Source: Emergomyces orientalis
Lineage: Eukaryota; Ascomycota; Eurotiomycetes; Onygenales; Ajellomycetaceae
Reading direction: 5' to 3'
Assembly: GCA_002110485.1 (NCBI GenBank)
Contig: MOWL01000069.1
Span: 1,054,001-1,118,000 of the forward strand
Length of the DNA: 64,000 nt
In this document: piece after piece, positions 1 to 12,900 of the stretch
Layout: each line of letters opens with the position of its first letter
How positions within the stretch are numbered: position 1 is the first letter of the stretch
The notes under the pieces: model-generated
The model's input: the letters and a program-made list of their open reading frames with translations, nothing else
Databases searched by the model: none
What the model was told of the DNA's origin: nothing
Program-made: the position numbers and the translations under genes

Positions 1-3000
1 AAGAGATGTGGGGGAATCGGTAACATTGGAGCGTTGTCCCTCAGCCTTGGGATTCTGGTTTTGATGGACTTGGTGCTTTCGGAATCGAAATAGGTGCCGG
101 CCTCTGCTTCTAACATTTACTTACTTATTACCCTTATTTGCCAACACGTGGCCAGGAAAGCCCAGCTGTTTTCCGATGATGTAGGCGTATACGCTCAGCT
201 ACATGATTCAGACTGTGATTTTCAAAGGAAGATGTGCATGTCAGTAAGCCAGCCTCGTGTTGGCAAGAATTCAATTTTTCAGTATTATTCTTGAACCACG
301 GAAACAAAGCCCGCCCACATCAGGTTACAGCCACTCCCGAAACACCTAACCACTAATAATGTCCAGTTCCCTACGACGAGTCGCAAGAGCGAGTAAGCAA
401 AGAGAAATATGAGTTCAGAAAAGCCAAGTTCCAGCATGGAAATGTAACCAAATAGGGATATTAAAAGTAATAAAAATAATGTACGGAGCAAGTCAGGTCG
501 CGTTGCTGCCCAGCATCATCAGGTGATAATGTGCCTACCAAGTGAGGAACGAGTGCCAAAATCTTTCAATCACCAGTGTCCTTTGGTCGAGAATTGCGCT
601 GTAAAGACAACATGACAGATGGGTGAGTTGCCCGAAAACTAGCTAGCGTATTAGAATCGAAAGTCGGCTTTTACTTGGGTGACATTGGCAATTGGCAATC
701 GACTCACACTACTTTGGGATCTGTGATGAAGATGGGAGAGACCATCAGGCCGGGAACCTGCTCATCCCTTGGTAAGGGTTCACGCTTCTGCTGAACAAAA
801 ACCTTGAATATCTTAGTATTTCGATCGCTCAGCCTTGTTTCTGGAGTAAATATTAGTGCAACCAAAACCCCCAAAACTAGTGGTGCAATGTGAAATCGAG
901 TAAACGGATGGTTCTCACTATCCCATGTTACCTACCTCATATCCATTTGAATATAATGTACTGTACATATAAGGCTCCTGCTGGGGTCGCCGGCCGCTGC
1001 TCATCAGCAAATAACATCACCACCGGAATTTCTGCCACATGGAGGAAGAAAAGAAGGAAGTGATAACTTACGGCAATCCTCTTCAACTCACAAAGCCAGC
1101 CAAAGTCGAAATGACGGTGTGGTATAAAACAACATACGAGTTAACTTACATCAGCTACAATTGTGTGATCTGCATTTCCATGGCCATGGAAAATCTAGCC
1201 TCGCTTTTCCCATATCGCGACGAGGTTTGCAGCGTTGACGTTTGATCTAGTCGGCCCATTGCATTCAAATTGGTTCCGCCCCCGTCATTTCCACTGTCAA
1301 TCGCATTCTTCAAAACACCGTCATGTTTTCGTTTTGGGTTTAACCCTTTTAGAAGTGCTTCCTACCAGACGTCAGCCGTTGTGCCAAAAACAAAATCATT
1401 CGGAGGTTCGTTTTCCGCCAGGTTGCCAACCACATTGAGCATATAACTCACGTGAGCCAGTAGTCGCACATGCTGTCAATCACCAGGTCTAGCTTCGTTC
1501 AACTTGTTTGGAAACCGGGGAATTGTAAGGACCCATTCTGGATTGCAACCCAGGGCCCGTTGCTTTCTATGACTTAGGCAACAAGGATGACAGGGTCAGG
1601 GCAGTGATCCAACAGCTAGTCTTTGAAGTGAATTAGGGTAGCGCCGGGAGATGGTTTATTGTGGTGATAATTGGGAAACTACCAAATGGTAATAGAAATT
1701 GGGACATCCACCGCACACCCTTCTGCCAGATGCATTGAAGATCTTCATGTATCGCTTAGGGAGATAGCTAATGACCTTCTGCAGTGATGCATCTTTCAAA
1801 CATAAAGTTGATTGGACTTGAATTCAACACCCACAGAGACTATTTCAAAATGATTCTGCGAAGGGCAGCCGGCTTTGTGAGTTCAATGAATTGTTCAATC
1901 CTGTTGATAAAGCATAGTGTACATAAATGCAAAACAGATAGTCTCCCCAAGGCCGGGATGGATTCACAGTCATGACAATTGGATGGAGGCTCCTTGGTGC
2001 CATTCATTGTTGCCAAAGTTGAAGTTTCCAATGATGTTCTGAACCCCCTTTTCCCTTTAGATGGAAAAGGCTTATTCCGCGTTGCTGGTTTATCTGCTTG
2101 TCTCTTAGAGGGCCGGAGAACCCTTTTTAAGAGCTTTTGACAGGCCAAAATCATTCCTTTCCCTCCACTTCTATGGCCTTAGCCAATAAATGGAACATTC
2201 CTACGCCCTGCTAAATTTGGCTAAAACTGACGAATGAGGGATAGCCTATGGATGCCACTGAAAGATATCCTCATATCCTATCTCAATACCCACCAAAGCG
2301 AAATTTGAATACTCGAAAGCAATGTGAGCAACACAACGGAGCAAATCCTAAACGACACCTAGCAACAAGATACTGAGGCCGGATTCACTCAGGGCATGAG
2401 AACCATAACCGCCTATAGGAGTTTCTCGGGGTATCATTGCCAACAAGACGAATGCTCGAACCTGAAATACTAGTCCGTATTGGCAATGTACCAATTGAGG
2501 TCAAAAGGCGGCTTCTCGAGGCCCGCGGTGTGTGGGGAATGCTCTGGGGAGCATTGCAAGAGTGGGTGGTGGGGTTTAGTAATGGAGGTCAGGCATATCC
2601 GCAGTTTGTCTGGAAAACCACTGCGGGAAAACGGAATGATAAAGATCGACGTTGAGGCAGAACGCTCTCAATTCATCGTACTTTCTTTTCCTGCCTTGCT
2701 TTTATCAAGAAAACCGAGAACTGAGCACAACACATGAATCATCGGCAATTCGGGATTAATTTCGGTATCCATATTGCCGTTTCTTCATAATAGCCGGAAA
2801 CAAGGCATATTACCGACCTAGCGCACCTTTGGCTCGAAAACAGCCCCAAACTCCAAATATACATACAGTTTGGCGGTCGTCAAACGAAACCAAGAATTTG
2901 CAACAATGTGCCATTTAAATTCCAGACTAATTATTCTAGCTGCCCGCTTATTAGGCTCACTGGGATGTCATAGATTGATTGGATGAACTGGGGCAATCCA

Positions 3001-3313
3001 ATTCCGTGTTTTAAGATGAAAACATAACGATTGGCTCTACAAACCGACCTTACACAGAATCAGAAGTCATCAGTAGATCTATCAGCAGTTAGCTGCTTCT
3101 GCAACCATTCTTCTGGGAAGTATGACTGTTGCTTGCTCACCCATGCAGATGCAGACAAATATATCGATCCTGCATTCAGCTGTCTGTAACCGGCGGCGCA
3201 CCTCCTCCCCTCCTGATTGCCTTCAACCTTCAGAGATCAAGATCCATCTTTCTACTCTCTCATCTGGGAGATTTAATTTCTTGTAGATTATTCTTACAAA
3301 TATTCTCGACGCA
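1..3313. other. Gene-poor upstream region
   Basis: No gene is supported here. Only short open frames (104 codons at most, minus strand 1840-2154) without recognisable motifs occur. A palindromic TGTACTGTACA lies at 957-967. The last few hundred bases presumably contain the promoter of the MFS transporter starting at 3314, but I see no unambiguous element. Confidence 0.5.
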
Positions 3314-4966
3314 ATGGCGCCCAACCCTGCAGCGCATTCCGACTTAGTCCCAGGCACAATTCACCTGGTTGACGTTACAGGAGAGGCTCAGTATGAACAG
3401 CATGCTCACGGCCAGGAAGATATTGTGCTCGTTCCTAGGCCGAGCGAGGACCCAGAAGACCCGTTGAATTGGAGCCGGAAACGAAAACTGATTCAAATCG
3501 CGATGGTTTACGTATACACTCTTGGAGTCGGTATTCCCACGACACTGCAGTACAGCGTGCTCGCCGATATCACACGCGATACTGGAATTACAACTGGAGA
3601 GCTGGTCACTGGAACTGGACTTATGTTCCTATTTTTGGGGTGGGCGTGTTTGCTTTGGCAGCCAATTGCCCTCACTTACGGCCGCCGGGGCGTTTATATC
3701 TTGTCCTGCCTGCTCTGTGTACCTGTTATGGTTTGGACGGCGTACTCCAAAACTGCAGGCGAATGGTACGCCCATCGGATACTGCTGGGAGCTTTCGCTT
3801 CGCCAATTGAGTCCTTGCCAGAAATATCAGTTCCTGATATATTTTTCGCCCATGAGCGTGGTCATTGGATGGCGACATATGTTCTATTCTTATGTGGTTC
3901 GAACTTCATCGCACCATTAATTGCCGGATGGTTTAATGATGCCTTCGGTTGGCGGTGGACCATGCACCTTGGAGCCATGATATCGGCGGCTGCAGCTGTG
4001 ATTTTATTCTTCTGCATGGAAGAATCCCTTTACTTCCGCTCCACTGTGGAAGGGCAGAAATTCGGCCCTGCTACAGCATTTAAATCCGAAAATCCCACTG
4101 CCAGTCAAGCCGGTGACGGGAAGGTTGGTGCTGATAACAATCCCTCTGCAAATAACTCGATTACACGATCGGCTTCTTTCCCCCCACGCCGTACCTACAT
4201 ACAGAAACTAGCACTTTTCGTCTCTACACCAGGACGACCCAGTAACAAAGACATGTTCAAAATGATGTATCGACCGCTTCTGATTATGTTACATTTCCCC
4301 TGCACGGATTGGTCTGGGTTCCTCTACGGTATTAGCCTTTCATGGTATAATGTGATGAACGGTACTGCGTCTCCAGTCCTTTCGTCCCAACCTTACAATT
4401 GGTCGGCTGCGAAGGTTGGTTCGGCATACGTTGCGCCTATTATCGGAGGTGTTTTCAGTATGCTATGGTCCGGTGTTGTCGCAGACAAGTTCGCTATTTA
4501 CCTTGCTCGTCGTAACAAGGGGGTCAGAGAACCAGAGCAACGCCTATGGCCACTTGCTTTGACGACACTTATCACCACTGGTGGTCTTATTACTTGGGGT
4601 GTTGGCGCAGCCTATGGAATCCATTGGATTGGCCTAATGTTTGGAATGGGTATGTTGGCTTTCGGTTTCATGACCGGTGGCTCCTTCGCAATCTCATATA
4701 ATATCGACTGCTTCAAAGAATTGAGTGGGGAAACCATGGTTTCAGTCACTATCATTCGCAATACACTTGGATTCGCTTTTAGTTATGGCATTACGCCGTG
4801 GGTGGAGAAACAGGGCTTGCGCAATTGTTTTATCACCGCTGGCATGGTAGCCTTGGTTTGCACTCTGACTTTTTTACCGATGGTGTATTTTGGGAAGCGG
4901 CTTCGCAGGTTTTCAAAGGACAGGTATTGGGAGTATGTGTCTACTAGTGCGGTTGGGGGTCACTGA
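3314..4966 (+). CDS. MFS transporter, DHA1-like
   Basis: Single-exon gene of 550 residues encoding a major facilitator superfamily permease of the plasma membrane. A soluble N-terminus (about 1-50) contains the EDPEDPLNWSRKRK segment that precedes the first helix in fungal DHA1-type drug/H+ antiporters. Hydrophobic helices follow from about residue 55, with the loop motif YGRRGVY after helix 2 and FGWRWTMHL near helix 6. A polar, low-complexity loop of about 80 residues (Ser/Asn/Asp-rich) separates the two six-helix halves. The second half ends near KQGLRNCFIT and a short basic tail. The length is normal for the family. The start ATG follows a pyrimidine-rich leader and is the only one that gives the full N-terminal motif. 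The substrate cannot be read from sequence; small organic cations or drugs are typical. It stands alone, with 1.7 kb downstream before the next gene. Confidence 0.9.
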   Translation: MAPNPAAHSDLVPGTIHLVDVTGEAQYEQHAHGQEDIVLVPRPSEDPEDPLNWSRKRKLIQIAMVYVYTLGVGIPTTLQYSVLADITRDTGITTGELVTGTGLMFLFLGWACLLWQPIALTYGRRGVYILSCLLCVPVMVWTAYSKTAGEWYAHRILLGAFASPIESLPEISVPDIFFAHERGHWMATYVLFLCGSNFIAPLIAGWFNDAFGWRWTMHLGAMISAAAAVILFFCMEESLYFRSTVEGQKFGPATAFKSENPTASQAGDGKVGADNNPSANNSITRSASFPPRRTYIQKLALFVSTPGRPSNKDMFKMMYRPLLIMLHFPCTDWSGFLYGISLSWYNVMNGTASPVLSSQPYNWSAAKVGSAYVAPIIGGVFSMLWSGVVADKFAIYLARRNKGVREPEQRLWPLALTTLITTGGLITWGVGAAYGIHWIGLMFGMGMLAFGFMTGGSFAISYNIDCFKELSGETMVSVTIIRNTLGFAFSYGITPWVEKQGLRNCFITAGMVALVCTLTFLPMVYFGKRLRRFSKDRYWEYVSTSAVGGH

Positions 4967-6646
4967 TGTAGTCAAATGATTCGAGAAAAGATCGGACTTG
5001 AGGTCTCTAATTGCCAACGTGTACTCAGTATTAATATATACGTCCATGCTGTTTCTTGATGATTTCACAGGCTTCGTAACATAAGACTTGGGATGTGGAT
5101 TTTCCAAACATTTTCATAATTATGAAGATGAAATTATTTAGATATTGGATGCAAGAAGAGAAAGAAAATTTAACACATGCATGCTATTTGTTGAGTGATT
5201 GTATGTTCTGCCTCCCGATCTGGCTTGTCGCAGTTTGATATTTCTTCAGTATAGGTCCCTTTGCTACCCGAATTGGGAGCACCCCCCTTCCATCTTAATG
5301 TTTTGGAACACATTACCTTAACTCGTCAAAATCTCCTGGGCCCTTTCGAGGGCGCTTTCCGAAAGAATCAGGATAAGTTGGGCCACACGATCGAACTACC
5401 GGATTTCATCTCCCGGAATCATCTAAGATATCAATTGTACAGTACATGTGTAGCAAGTGACCGTGCTTAGTTACCAAGCTCGAACCCCGTGTTCATCCTA
5501 GCCTGTATATCATGATCCGAAATTCAACACATACATTTACATTCATCCCAGGGGATCAAGTGGCCGTTACACTGTACAACAGGAATTGTGCCTAATTCAT
5601 TGGATTCACACTCATAGTAATCTGACCCTTGGCTCTCTCATGATGCAGGAGAGCCCTATGCGGGTGCCGACAATCACAGACGCGCTCTACTGGCTATTTT
5701 AGATACGCGCATAAAATGTTGAAACACCCACTTGGAAGTAAAATCAGAGATCAAGGCCGATTGGCAACGCAAGAAGAGATCCTATGAGTAGGGAGCTCCA
5801 CAGGCTCATCGAGATAACATAGAGATCATTGGAAAGAAAGTAGAAATGAGGCATGTCGGCCGGGCCCCTGCACCAAACTCGCCACACTACTGGAGGTGGT
5901 TCACGCGGATGTGCATAATATTGTCAGCCGCACATTAGCTGCTTCGGTTTGGGCCGAACCGAAACCCTAATTCAGCCTTGAGATCTAAAGCTTGAAGAGG
6001 TCCGAGGTTTGCTCCAGATCACGTACATTGCAGTGAACAGGGAATTACCATGAAATGGAAAACGCTGGTATGTTTCTGGCTCGACATGATGCGCACCACC
6101 CAGTCCTTATAACCGAAACTGACTTAAGCCGATGACGGTGGGAATTCCTGGTGGGTGCAAAAGAAGAAACGTGGTCCAGAAGTCGACCACAATGACAAGC
6201 GTAACAGTGGTGGACCACATCGTAGCCTGCCATTTGACGCTGATTAGTGTATTTGGTGGGGCTTGAGTTGAACCAACCAACCAAGGAATAACAACAAACG
6301 ACACCAGCAAAATTAGGCCATCTTCTGAGCCACAAACAGGTTTTGTTGTTGGATAGAGTGAGAATGCATTCGAAATGAAAATGGTGCATGGGAAGAAAAA
6401 AACCAGCCAAGATGCCGTTACGAAACGGGAATGGAGGAATTGCGGGTTATCAGGAATTCACTGAAGATAAATACCGCTCTTATTTTCCAGTTATCCTTCC
6501 CAACTGGCTTCTCTTGGGCGCGACTGGTAGCAGCTATTCTGGCCTGCATATGCTTGGCTCCTGAAGGTTATTCAGTCTATTTCTGTCTGCGAAAACCGCG
6601 TCCATAGATCATTTATTACCTAGAACTTGTTATGCACTCTAAAAGG
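4967..6646. other. Intergenic region, no gene seen
   Basis: About 1.7 kb without a supported gene. It contains another copy of the TGTACAGTACA palindrome at 5436-5446. Open frames are short (121 codons at most, minus strand 6045-6410) and have no recognisable domain. Confidence 0.5.
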
Positions 6647-7352
6647 ATGTCTTTTTCATTTGAAGGGCTCAAGCTAAAGGGTGAAAAACCAACGGAATGA
6701 AGAATGAAGACGGCGGCTGTGCAGCCTCCTTTCTTAAATCTTCCAAAGTCCTCTTTGAAGAAAATCACTGACAACTCGTTGAACATTTTCAGATCGCCGA
6801 GAGCGTGAACACGCGCCCTATGGGCAACAGCCTGGCTACGGACAACAACCGGGTTTTGGGCAACAACCCCCTTATGGACAACAGCTCCCTTATGGACAAG
6901 CCCTGTACAGCCAGCAGCCCTCCTATGGACAACAGCAACAATATGGGGAGCAACAGTCGTACGGGTCCATTCTCCCAACCTGCCCGCCTCCTGGATATCC
7001 ACCACCTCTCCCAGTAGGATGGATCCAGAAGTGGGATCAAAATCACCAACGTGCTTATCACATCGAACAGGCCACAGGGAGGTTCTTTTGGGAACCGCCA
7101 TTCAAAGATGCCCAAGGCAACGAAGGCTCACGCGGTCTATCAGGTGAATACAATGGAGGGGGAGGACACCACAGTCATGGTGGTGAACAGTCGAGACCGC
7201 ATGATGATTATCACGACCATGAGCATGGCAAGAAGCACGTGGAAAAGAGGATAAAGGAAGGAAACAGCACTGGCCGGACGGCTGCGGTCGGAGCCGCTGG
7301 CTTGGCTGTGGGGGCAATGGGTGGTGCGTTGATTTGCCCACGAACTAAGTAA
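6647..7352 (+). CDS. Small WW-domain protein with PYGQQ repeats and glycine-rich tail
   Basis: Two exons: 6647-6680 and 6793-7352. The intron 6681-6792 has donor GTGAAA, a CTGAC branch site near 6770 and acceptor TTTTCAG. The joined frame gives about 197 residues: a short start (MSFSFEGLKLK), a charged RREREH patch, then a run of PYGQQ/GFGQQ-type repeats. A WW domain follows: LPVGWIQKWDQ... with the second aromatic in RFFWEPPF. The C-terminal half is His/Gly-rich, then has a small-residue hydrophobic stretch (AAVGAAGLAVGAMGGAL) like a glycine-zipper membrane segment. WW domains bind proline-rich peptides; the biological role of this fungal family is not known to me. A perfect GTAAGT donor begins at 7349, overlapping the stop. 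Splicing to an acceptor at 7450 would replace the end with a basic tail and stop at 7487. Which end is used is undecided. Confidence 0.75.
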
Positions 7353-8967
7353 GTAGTGGAATTACCTAGGAAGTCATGCCATTTCAATCCGTCCAAGTAA
7401 GGTGAGGGAAATGCTGACAGGGCACCAACTGCACGTTCGGAAACTTTTAGGAGAAGACTCAGGAGACGATTAGAGCCAAGGGGATGACGATAGCGACTAA
7501 GAGATATGTCCCCTCACTGCCCAGAGATAGCAGGATCCTACCAGCGAGATTTCAGGCTCGAAAGAGTAGATCCATCTGAGATCCATGGATGTCGTTGTCC
7601 TCCTTGGGCGGCCTTGGTTATGGACCAACTGTATGCAGTTAGCCTGGCTGCCCATCAGGGTTAGCGCATTGGAGGTCCCAAGAAGCTTAAATACTTTAAA
7701 TAGTTTAATCACACTCTTCTTGCTTGAAAAAACAACGCCCTTGAGAAACGGTTGGTGGCACGGCGGTTGGCCGTACTAAACAAAACAAAGCTGTTGCGAT
7801 TGCTTGCCCCGGAAAATGTAACCCCTCTTGAAACACTAACAGTTACAGTCTCAGCATTTTATACCCAACGCTGTTTAGACCCTCTCGCCAAATCGGTTTC
7901 GCCCAACAGCCATAACAATAATAGCAGTTTTGATTTCGGCTCAATGAGCCAAGCTGGCATAGCCCGTAATTTCTTTGCTTTCTGTTGGCGACTGGCAACA
8001 GCCTGGAGATATTGTGCTGATTGTCGCGAATATGGGTTTGATCTGGCGTGGTTTCACCTGCTAGGGGTGCAGCTTCAGACCTACTGACGTGGTCAGCATT
8101 CCAGCCGCTTATTGCCATTAGTCTCATGTTACTCACCTCCTCCATGCCTGTCTGTAAAGCGGGTGTGAAATAAATCTGGTACGTAGATATAAATTAATGT
8201 TTTACTTTCTTGTTAACTTCGTTTAGGGATCAGTTGATCATCAGGGCGATCTTTCAATAATAGGCCGGGAAGGAATATCTTGCTTCGCCGCGATGTTCAG
8301 TTGGCTAGGAACAAACTTACCTTCTCCAGGGCGTGATTTTCCGAGATCTGCAACTTGCTTTGGGACACGTAGCAATGATTTTCAGGTCCACGGGATTTTC
8401 ATTCATACCCGGATTTCATCCACCTCGATTTTTTTTACAGTAATGGGGCGGAGTTTAGATCCAAAAGCGGTGCCCTTTCACTTTCCGGCTTTGTTCTCAT
8501 TCTTTGTTATTTCGTATGTGTGTCAGCCGTAGATCCATACGCATAATTCAACGCGCATGCATCCCCTACAACATGTACTACGAGCCAACCAACTCACTCT
8601 TAAGGGTGAGCATTTGCAATATCGCTTTTCCATTCACGTCTGGACTCAAGCTCTATTTACACTACAGTTTTGATACCAATCCCTATGTGGTTCTTATCGC
8701 ATTTGATTCGCCAGCGGACTTTTCATCCGACGGTAGGCAAAACAATAAGATGCAACACAGGGCGCACTCATTCTAAATATTAAGGTTGGCCGGGACATCA
8801 TATCACCGCAATGTTCTACAACTGTGAAATGTTAAACGGAATCGGGACGTCTTGTTTCAGCCTCATTGCCTACCCATGAGCGGACATTTATATGCCCTTC
8901 GTTCTATATGTCACATAACTATATTTGATGGGCTTTATTTTCCGTTCTCAGGTAATTTATACTGAGA
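7353..8967. other. Intergenic region, no gene seen
   Basis: About 1.6 kb. Opposed open frames of 111 codons (plus, 7752-8087) and 100 codons (minus, 7843-8145) overlap but neither shows a domain, and codon usage does not favour either. The alternative 3' exon of the WW-domain gene would occupy 7451-7487. Confidence 0.45.
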
Positions 8968-9931
8968 ATGCCACGCTTTGATAGTACACCTGGAGGAGGC
9001 CCTCTTGTGCATTTCATTATTGTCCTCAGTGTGCTGCCATTCTCCACTGGCCTCCCAACGAATGGGTTTGTTAATGACCTTTTTTCAATCAACCAGGGTT
9101 CTTCTGGTATACCTCGCGATCTTTCCACAAACGGATTAAACAGCCGGGATTCAGCGCTTCAAATGACTAGCTGGGAGGGAAATCAAAATTTATCGACAAA
9201 ATCTAAAGTGATCTTTGGGGCCAGTGCTTCTCTTGGATTGCTTCTTGGTAAGTTTCTGGAAATTTTCATTTGTATATCCATCAGTACGTTGATCCAGAGC
9301 CAGCCAGTGGTTGTCAAGAAGGGTAATATTAGCTAACATAATAAATATACCAGTCCTTCTGAGCATCCTTGCTGTCGTGGGAATAAAGAATGAATGGCAT
9401 TACACCGTTTCTGCGAAGTTTCGTGCAGTTAAACGAAAACCGCATCCCACGACCCCAGAGAGAGATAGCGTATATTTCAATAAACGCCAATCGTCGCGCG
9501 AACGTCTGTTTTCCCGGGGCTCCAGCACTGCTTCCAGAACGTCATTTGATTCAGACCACACCCCCCATTACAGCTCCTCATACGGCTCCTCATACGTCTC
9601 GCAGACAGTAGATTCCTACTATCAGCCCATTGAAGTCCACCAGGCTCAGGTGCTGAAAGTCCCTCATTATGGGATTCACGCACCTCTGACGGCAGTATCT
9701 ATACGCAGCATCCAGTGCAATCGAACGCCAATGTCCAATAATGTGACACAAATGAACCCTACGTCGGATCATAGCGGGGCTACAAGAACACCTTCAGCTT
9801 CCCCACTTAAGATTGCTGTTCAAACTCCCATGGCACAAGATCCGGAGCCTAATTTCCATCTACCGCTGACTATAACTCTCCCACCACCTATAAAGTTACA
9901 ACCGTTAAAGGGCCCATGGAGCGACAGATAA
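8968..9931 (+). CDS. Hypothetical single-pass membrane protein
   Basis: Two exons, 8968-9247 and 9354-9931, giving 285 residues. The intron 9248-9353 has donor GTAAGT, a GCTAAC branch site and a TACCAG acceptor. The protein starts with a probable signal peptide (hydrophobic VHFIIVLSVLPFSTGL, about residues 13-29). A short Ser/Asn-rich extracytoplasmic part of about 50 residues follows. One transmembrane helix lies at about 81-104 (VIFGASASLGLLLVLLSILA), and the exon junction falls inside it. The cytoplasmic tail of about 180 residues is Ser/Pro/Tyr-rich and probably disordered. This layout resembles fungal sensor-like or Mid2/Wsc-type type I membrane proteins, but there is no cysteine-rich or long Ser/Thr-rich ectodomain, so no function is assigned. 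Translation continues smoothly in frame across the junction, which supports the model. Confidence 0.7.
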
Positions 9932-12900
9932 AATGAAATCTGATTATCCACAAATCTCGCGACTTGTTTTCGTCCAAATTTCTCTTTTTCAATAATTTCA
10001 TCATATTCATCATATCGCATACGCAAGGCGTCGACCGGGGCATCATTGACTTTTGCCTATCTTTTAATTCACCTTCACTTTTGAGTCATATATAGCTTTG
10101 ATTCATATTTCTTGACCACATCTGTGGCTCTGCCGGCATATTTGCAAATTATTTTTTTTTTCACATTTATTATTTCATTTATACAGCGCTTGCAATATCG
10201 ACACTTCATACCCTGTAACAACATGACCCCTGACAAGAGAATCTGAGGCACCTGGTGGATTTTATACCTGTTTATTTTTATTTTTTAATCATAGCTTTGC
10301 CATTTTATATTTTATGTATTTTGTGCTGATTTTCTTCGTTGCTTTTTATATGTATTGGGCCCAACACAATAATGAACAATAGTGCAATAGAGAAGTATAG
10401 GGGAGATGACATTCTGCTTCTAGCTGGGCCAAACCGATCTCAACAATTACATTATATTTCTAGATTTTCACTCTAGCAAGACAGATTGACACTGTTGTGT
10501 AGTTTATATTGGGTTCTAAATGTGAGCATATCAAAAAGCTCCATGGTACTTAGTTTTCTTTACTTATAATTCACTACGTTTCCTGTATATATAAAAGCTG
10601 GCCATGAAGTTTCACGGTTGATGAACACAAATCATTCAAAAATTTCGGTTTATTATTTTTTCAGCAGCTAGTGGTGCTGTTGACTGAGGATGTCAATTTA
10701 ACAAGTGAACTACTCTTATGAAAGTAAATAAATGAATAAAATTTCCCCCTAATAATGAGCCCGGCCCATTGAGCTGTCATGTGATTGATGGTGATGCTAT
10801 TCTGTGTGTTTGGCATTCTATTAAAGTCTTCGCATCGCAAAAAACAGTAAGGCAATCCAGAGCTTTTGGGCTTTCACTCTCTCCTCCCTAACTACGGCCC
10901 CCACACCGCTGGATAAACAAAAATACATCACTTTATTGATGGCTGAGCCACCAGCCCTTGAAATCATTCTGAAAGGATTTCTTTGCACCAGCCCCATGAA
11001 AACTGCACAAGTGAGTTTTGAGATTGATCAAAATGCTTGACTTGAAGCCAAGGAAGCCTTGGCGGGGTGGAGCGGTGGAAGCTTTGATGCTCCCGACTTT
11101 AGCTTAAAGCGTTTGGCTCCCGTATTGGCCCCAAACTAACACTGGTGGCCAGGGCAACAGATATATTGTCACGTTTCTGGCACAAAATTCTATTGATCGC
11201 ATTGCACCCAGTTTCCTTCCATCTCAAGTTCGAGAATTATGGCAATCTAATTACACCTGACTGACGCTCTGCACCTTTGCCATCCAAATCTGAAAACGTC
11301 ACCTATTAACTTCCATTTTAGCCTCCAAGTCCTAGCATTACTATAACGGTTTCTTAGAAACGAAAACATGGGTGCTCTGGATTTGGGCATCATCTTCTCA
11401 GGTAGGTAGAGGATGGCCACGATTCGTTAGCACGACGTTCAGCTGTCTCACTGCTTCCGGCTTGGCTCCCGTTACCTGTGCAAGGCCTGGTATACCCTGG
11501 TTGATTTCTGGTTTAGTTGATTAGAAGCGTTGACCAAGGGTTTCCGCCCCAAAATCCCCTTGTTCGTGGCTTCCTCCAGTCAAAAGCCAGAAGATGGATT
11601 TGCATGGGCTATCAACATTTCTGATTAGGAAGTAAATTAACATTGTGCGGAATTCAATGTCTGATTCTTTGTCTTAATTAATCAAATGTTTCTTCGACGG
11701 ACAGAAACATGGTATTTTGCATTTCGGAGCCGAAAACCGGGAAGGGGTCATGGAGACCTACACATAGGCATACAATAATTTGCATGAACCAATAGGTATA
11801 TGAGACTTGAGTATACCCTTTTATGCAGACAAATATCAAGTGAGCGTCTCTCGTGGGCGTGGGCTTTTCAGTCTTAGATAAGCGGGGTAGGCCCCCAAAA
11901 TTTGATGGTAGATTAATTAACAGTGCAAATGTTGCAAAATTAAGCACTGGATTCTAGCCGAAGTTACCTGATAACAGGCGGTTAGCAGAGTGGGCGGGGT
12001 GAAATAAAACCTGTCTTATCGTAGAAAAAAGAAAGAAATCATGAGTAAAAGTACAGGCCTACACGTATTTCACGATCAGCTCGCATTTTCAGCCTACTAC
12101 TTACCATGTCACTGATGAAAAGACAACGAAGGGATATCGCTGTTGCTTCTGTGCATGCACCATGATGAGGTTACATAGAAGAAGAGGGCCAATGATAGGG
12201 AATATCGGGTGACCAGGGACTCAGTTTGATATCGAAGCACGACCAGGGGAAGGTCCGCGGATATCGAGTTCTTTGCGTTTTTGCGTTCAGTGGTCTGCAT
12301 GGGCTGTCCTCGGCAGAGCCGGACCCTTTCTTGGGCAACAGTGGGCTGACATTGCGGGGGCAACAGAGGACATATTGTTGTGACGACGGAACTTCGAATT
12401 AATTTTTATTGCTGGCGCTTTGAACGTGATTCAAAATGGCTCCTTGGGCAAAATATCTATCACTACATCGTTTGTTTCTTCCCAAGGTTTGAAGAACCGT
12501 CTGTCCTTGTTTAGTTAAGAATCCAAACAGGTGCTGATGTCTGCCCAGCCCCTAGGTCAGTAAGAGCATGGTACTTCAGGGGTTGTGTATGGAGCTCAAT
12601 ATTAACGACAGATGGATAGAATCCCCTCCACGAGCGCGTTGCAACCCTGCCAGAAACAGGAGTTTTTGAGATGGTTTGCGTTGATAAGTGTGCGAATTTG
12701 ACCAAGAAGTTGGTAGCTCGATGTGTATCACAGTGATGAGGTTGAGCACATCGCCTGAACAACGACGAGCTAGTGCAGTAGCGGCGAATAGGGTTCTATT
12801 ATTTGCCGGTCCAGGTTGATTGTTCCAGCCTCGTTCCCCTCACCACCCACACCTGATGGCAGTGGTGGTCAGCAAGTCATCCATGATTCGGGCGATGGCA

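Noticed and set aside
1840..2154. Minus-strand frame of 104 codons with ATG start
   Set aside because: No recognisable motif and no supporting neighbours; such length is expected by chance in this much sequence.
3129..3347. Small upstream frame overlapping the MFS transporter start
   Set aside because: It is out of phase, has no domain and would overlap the true start codon.
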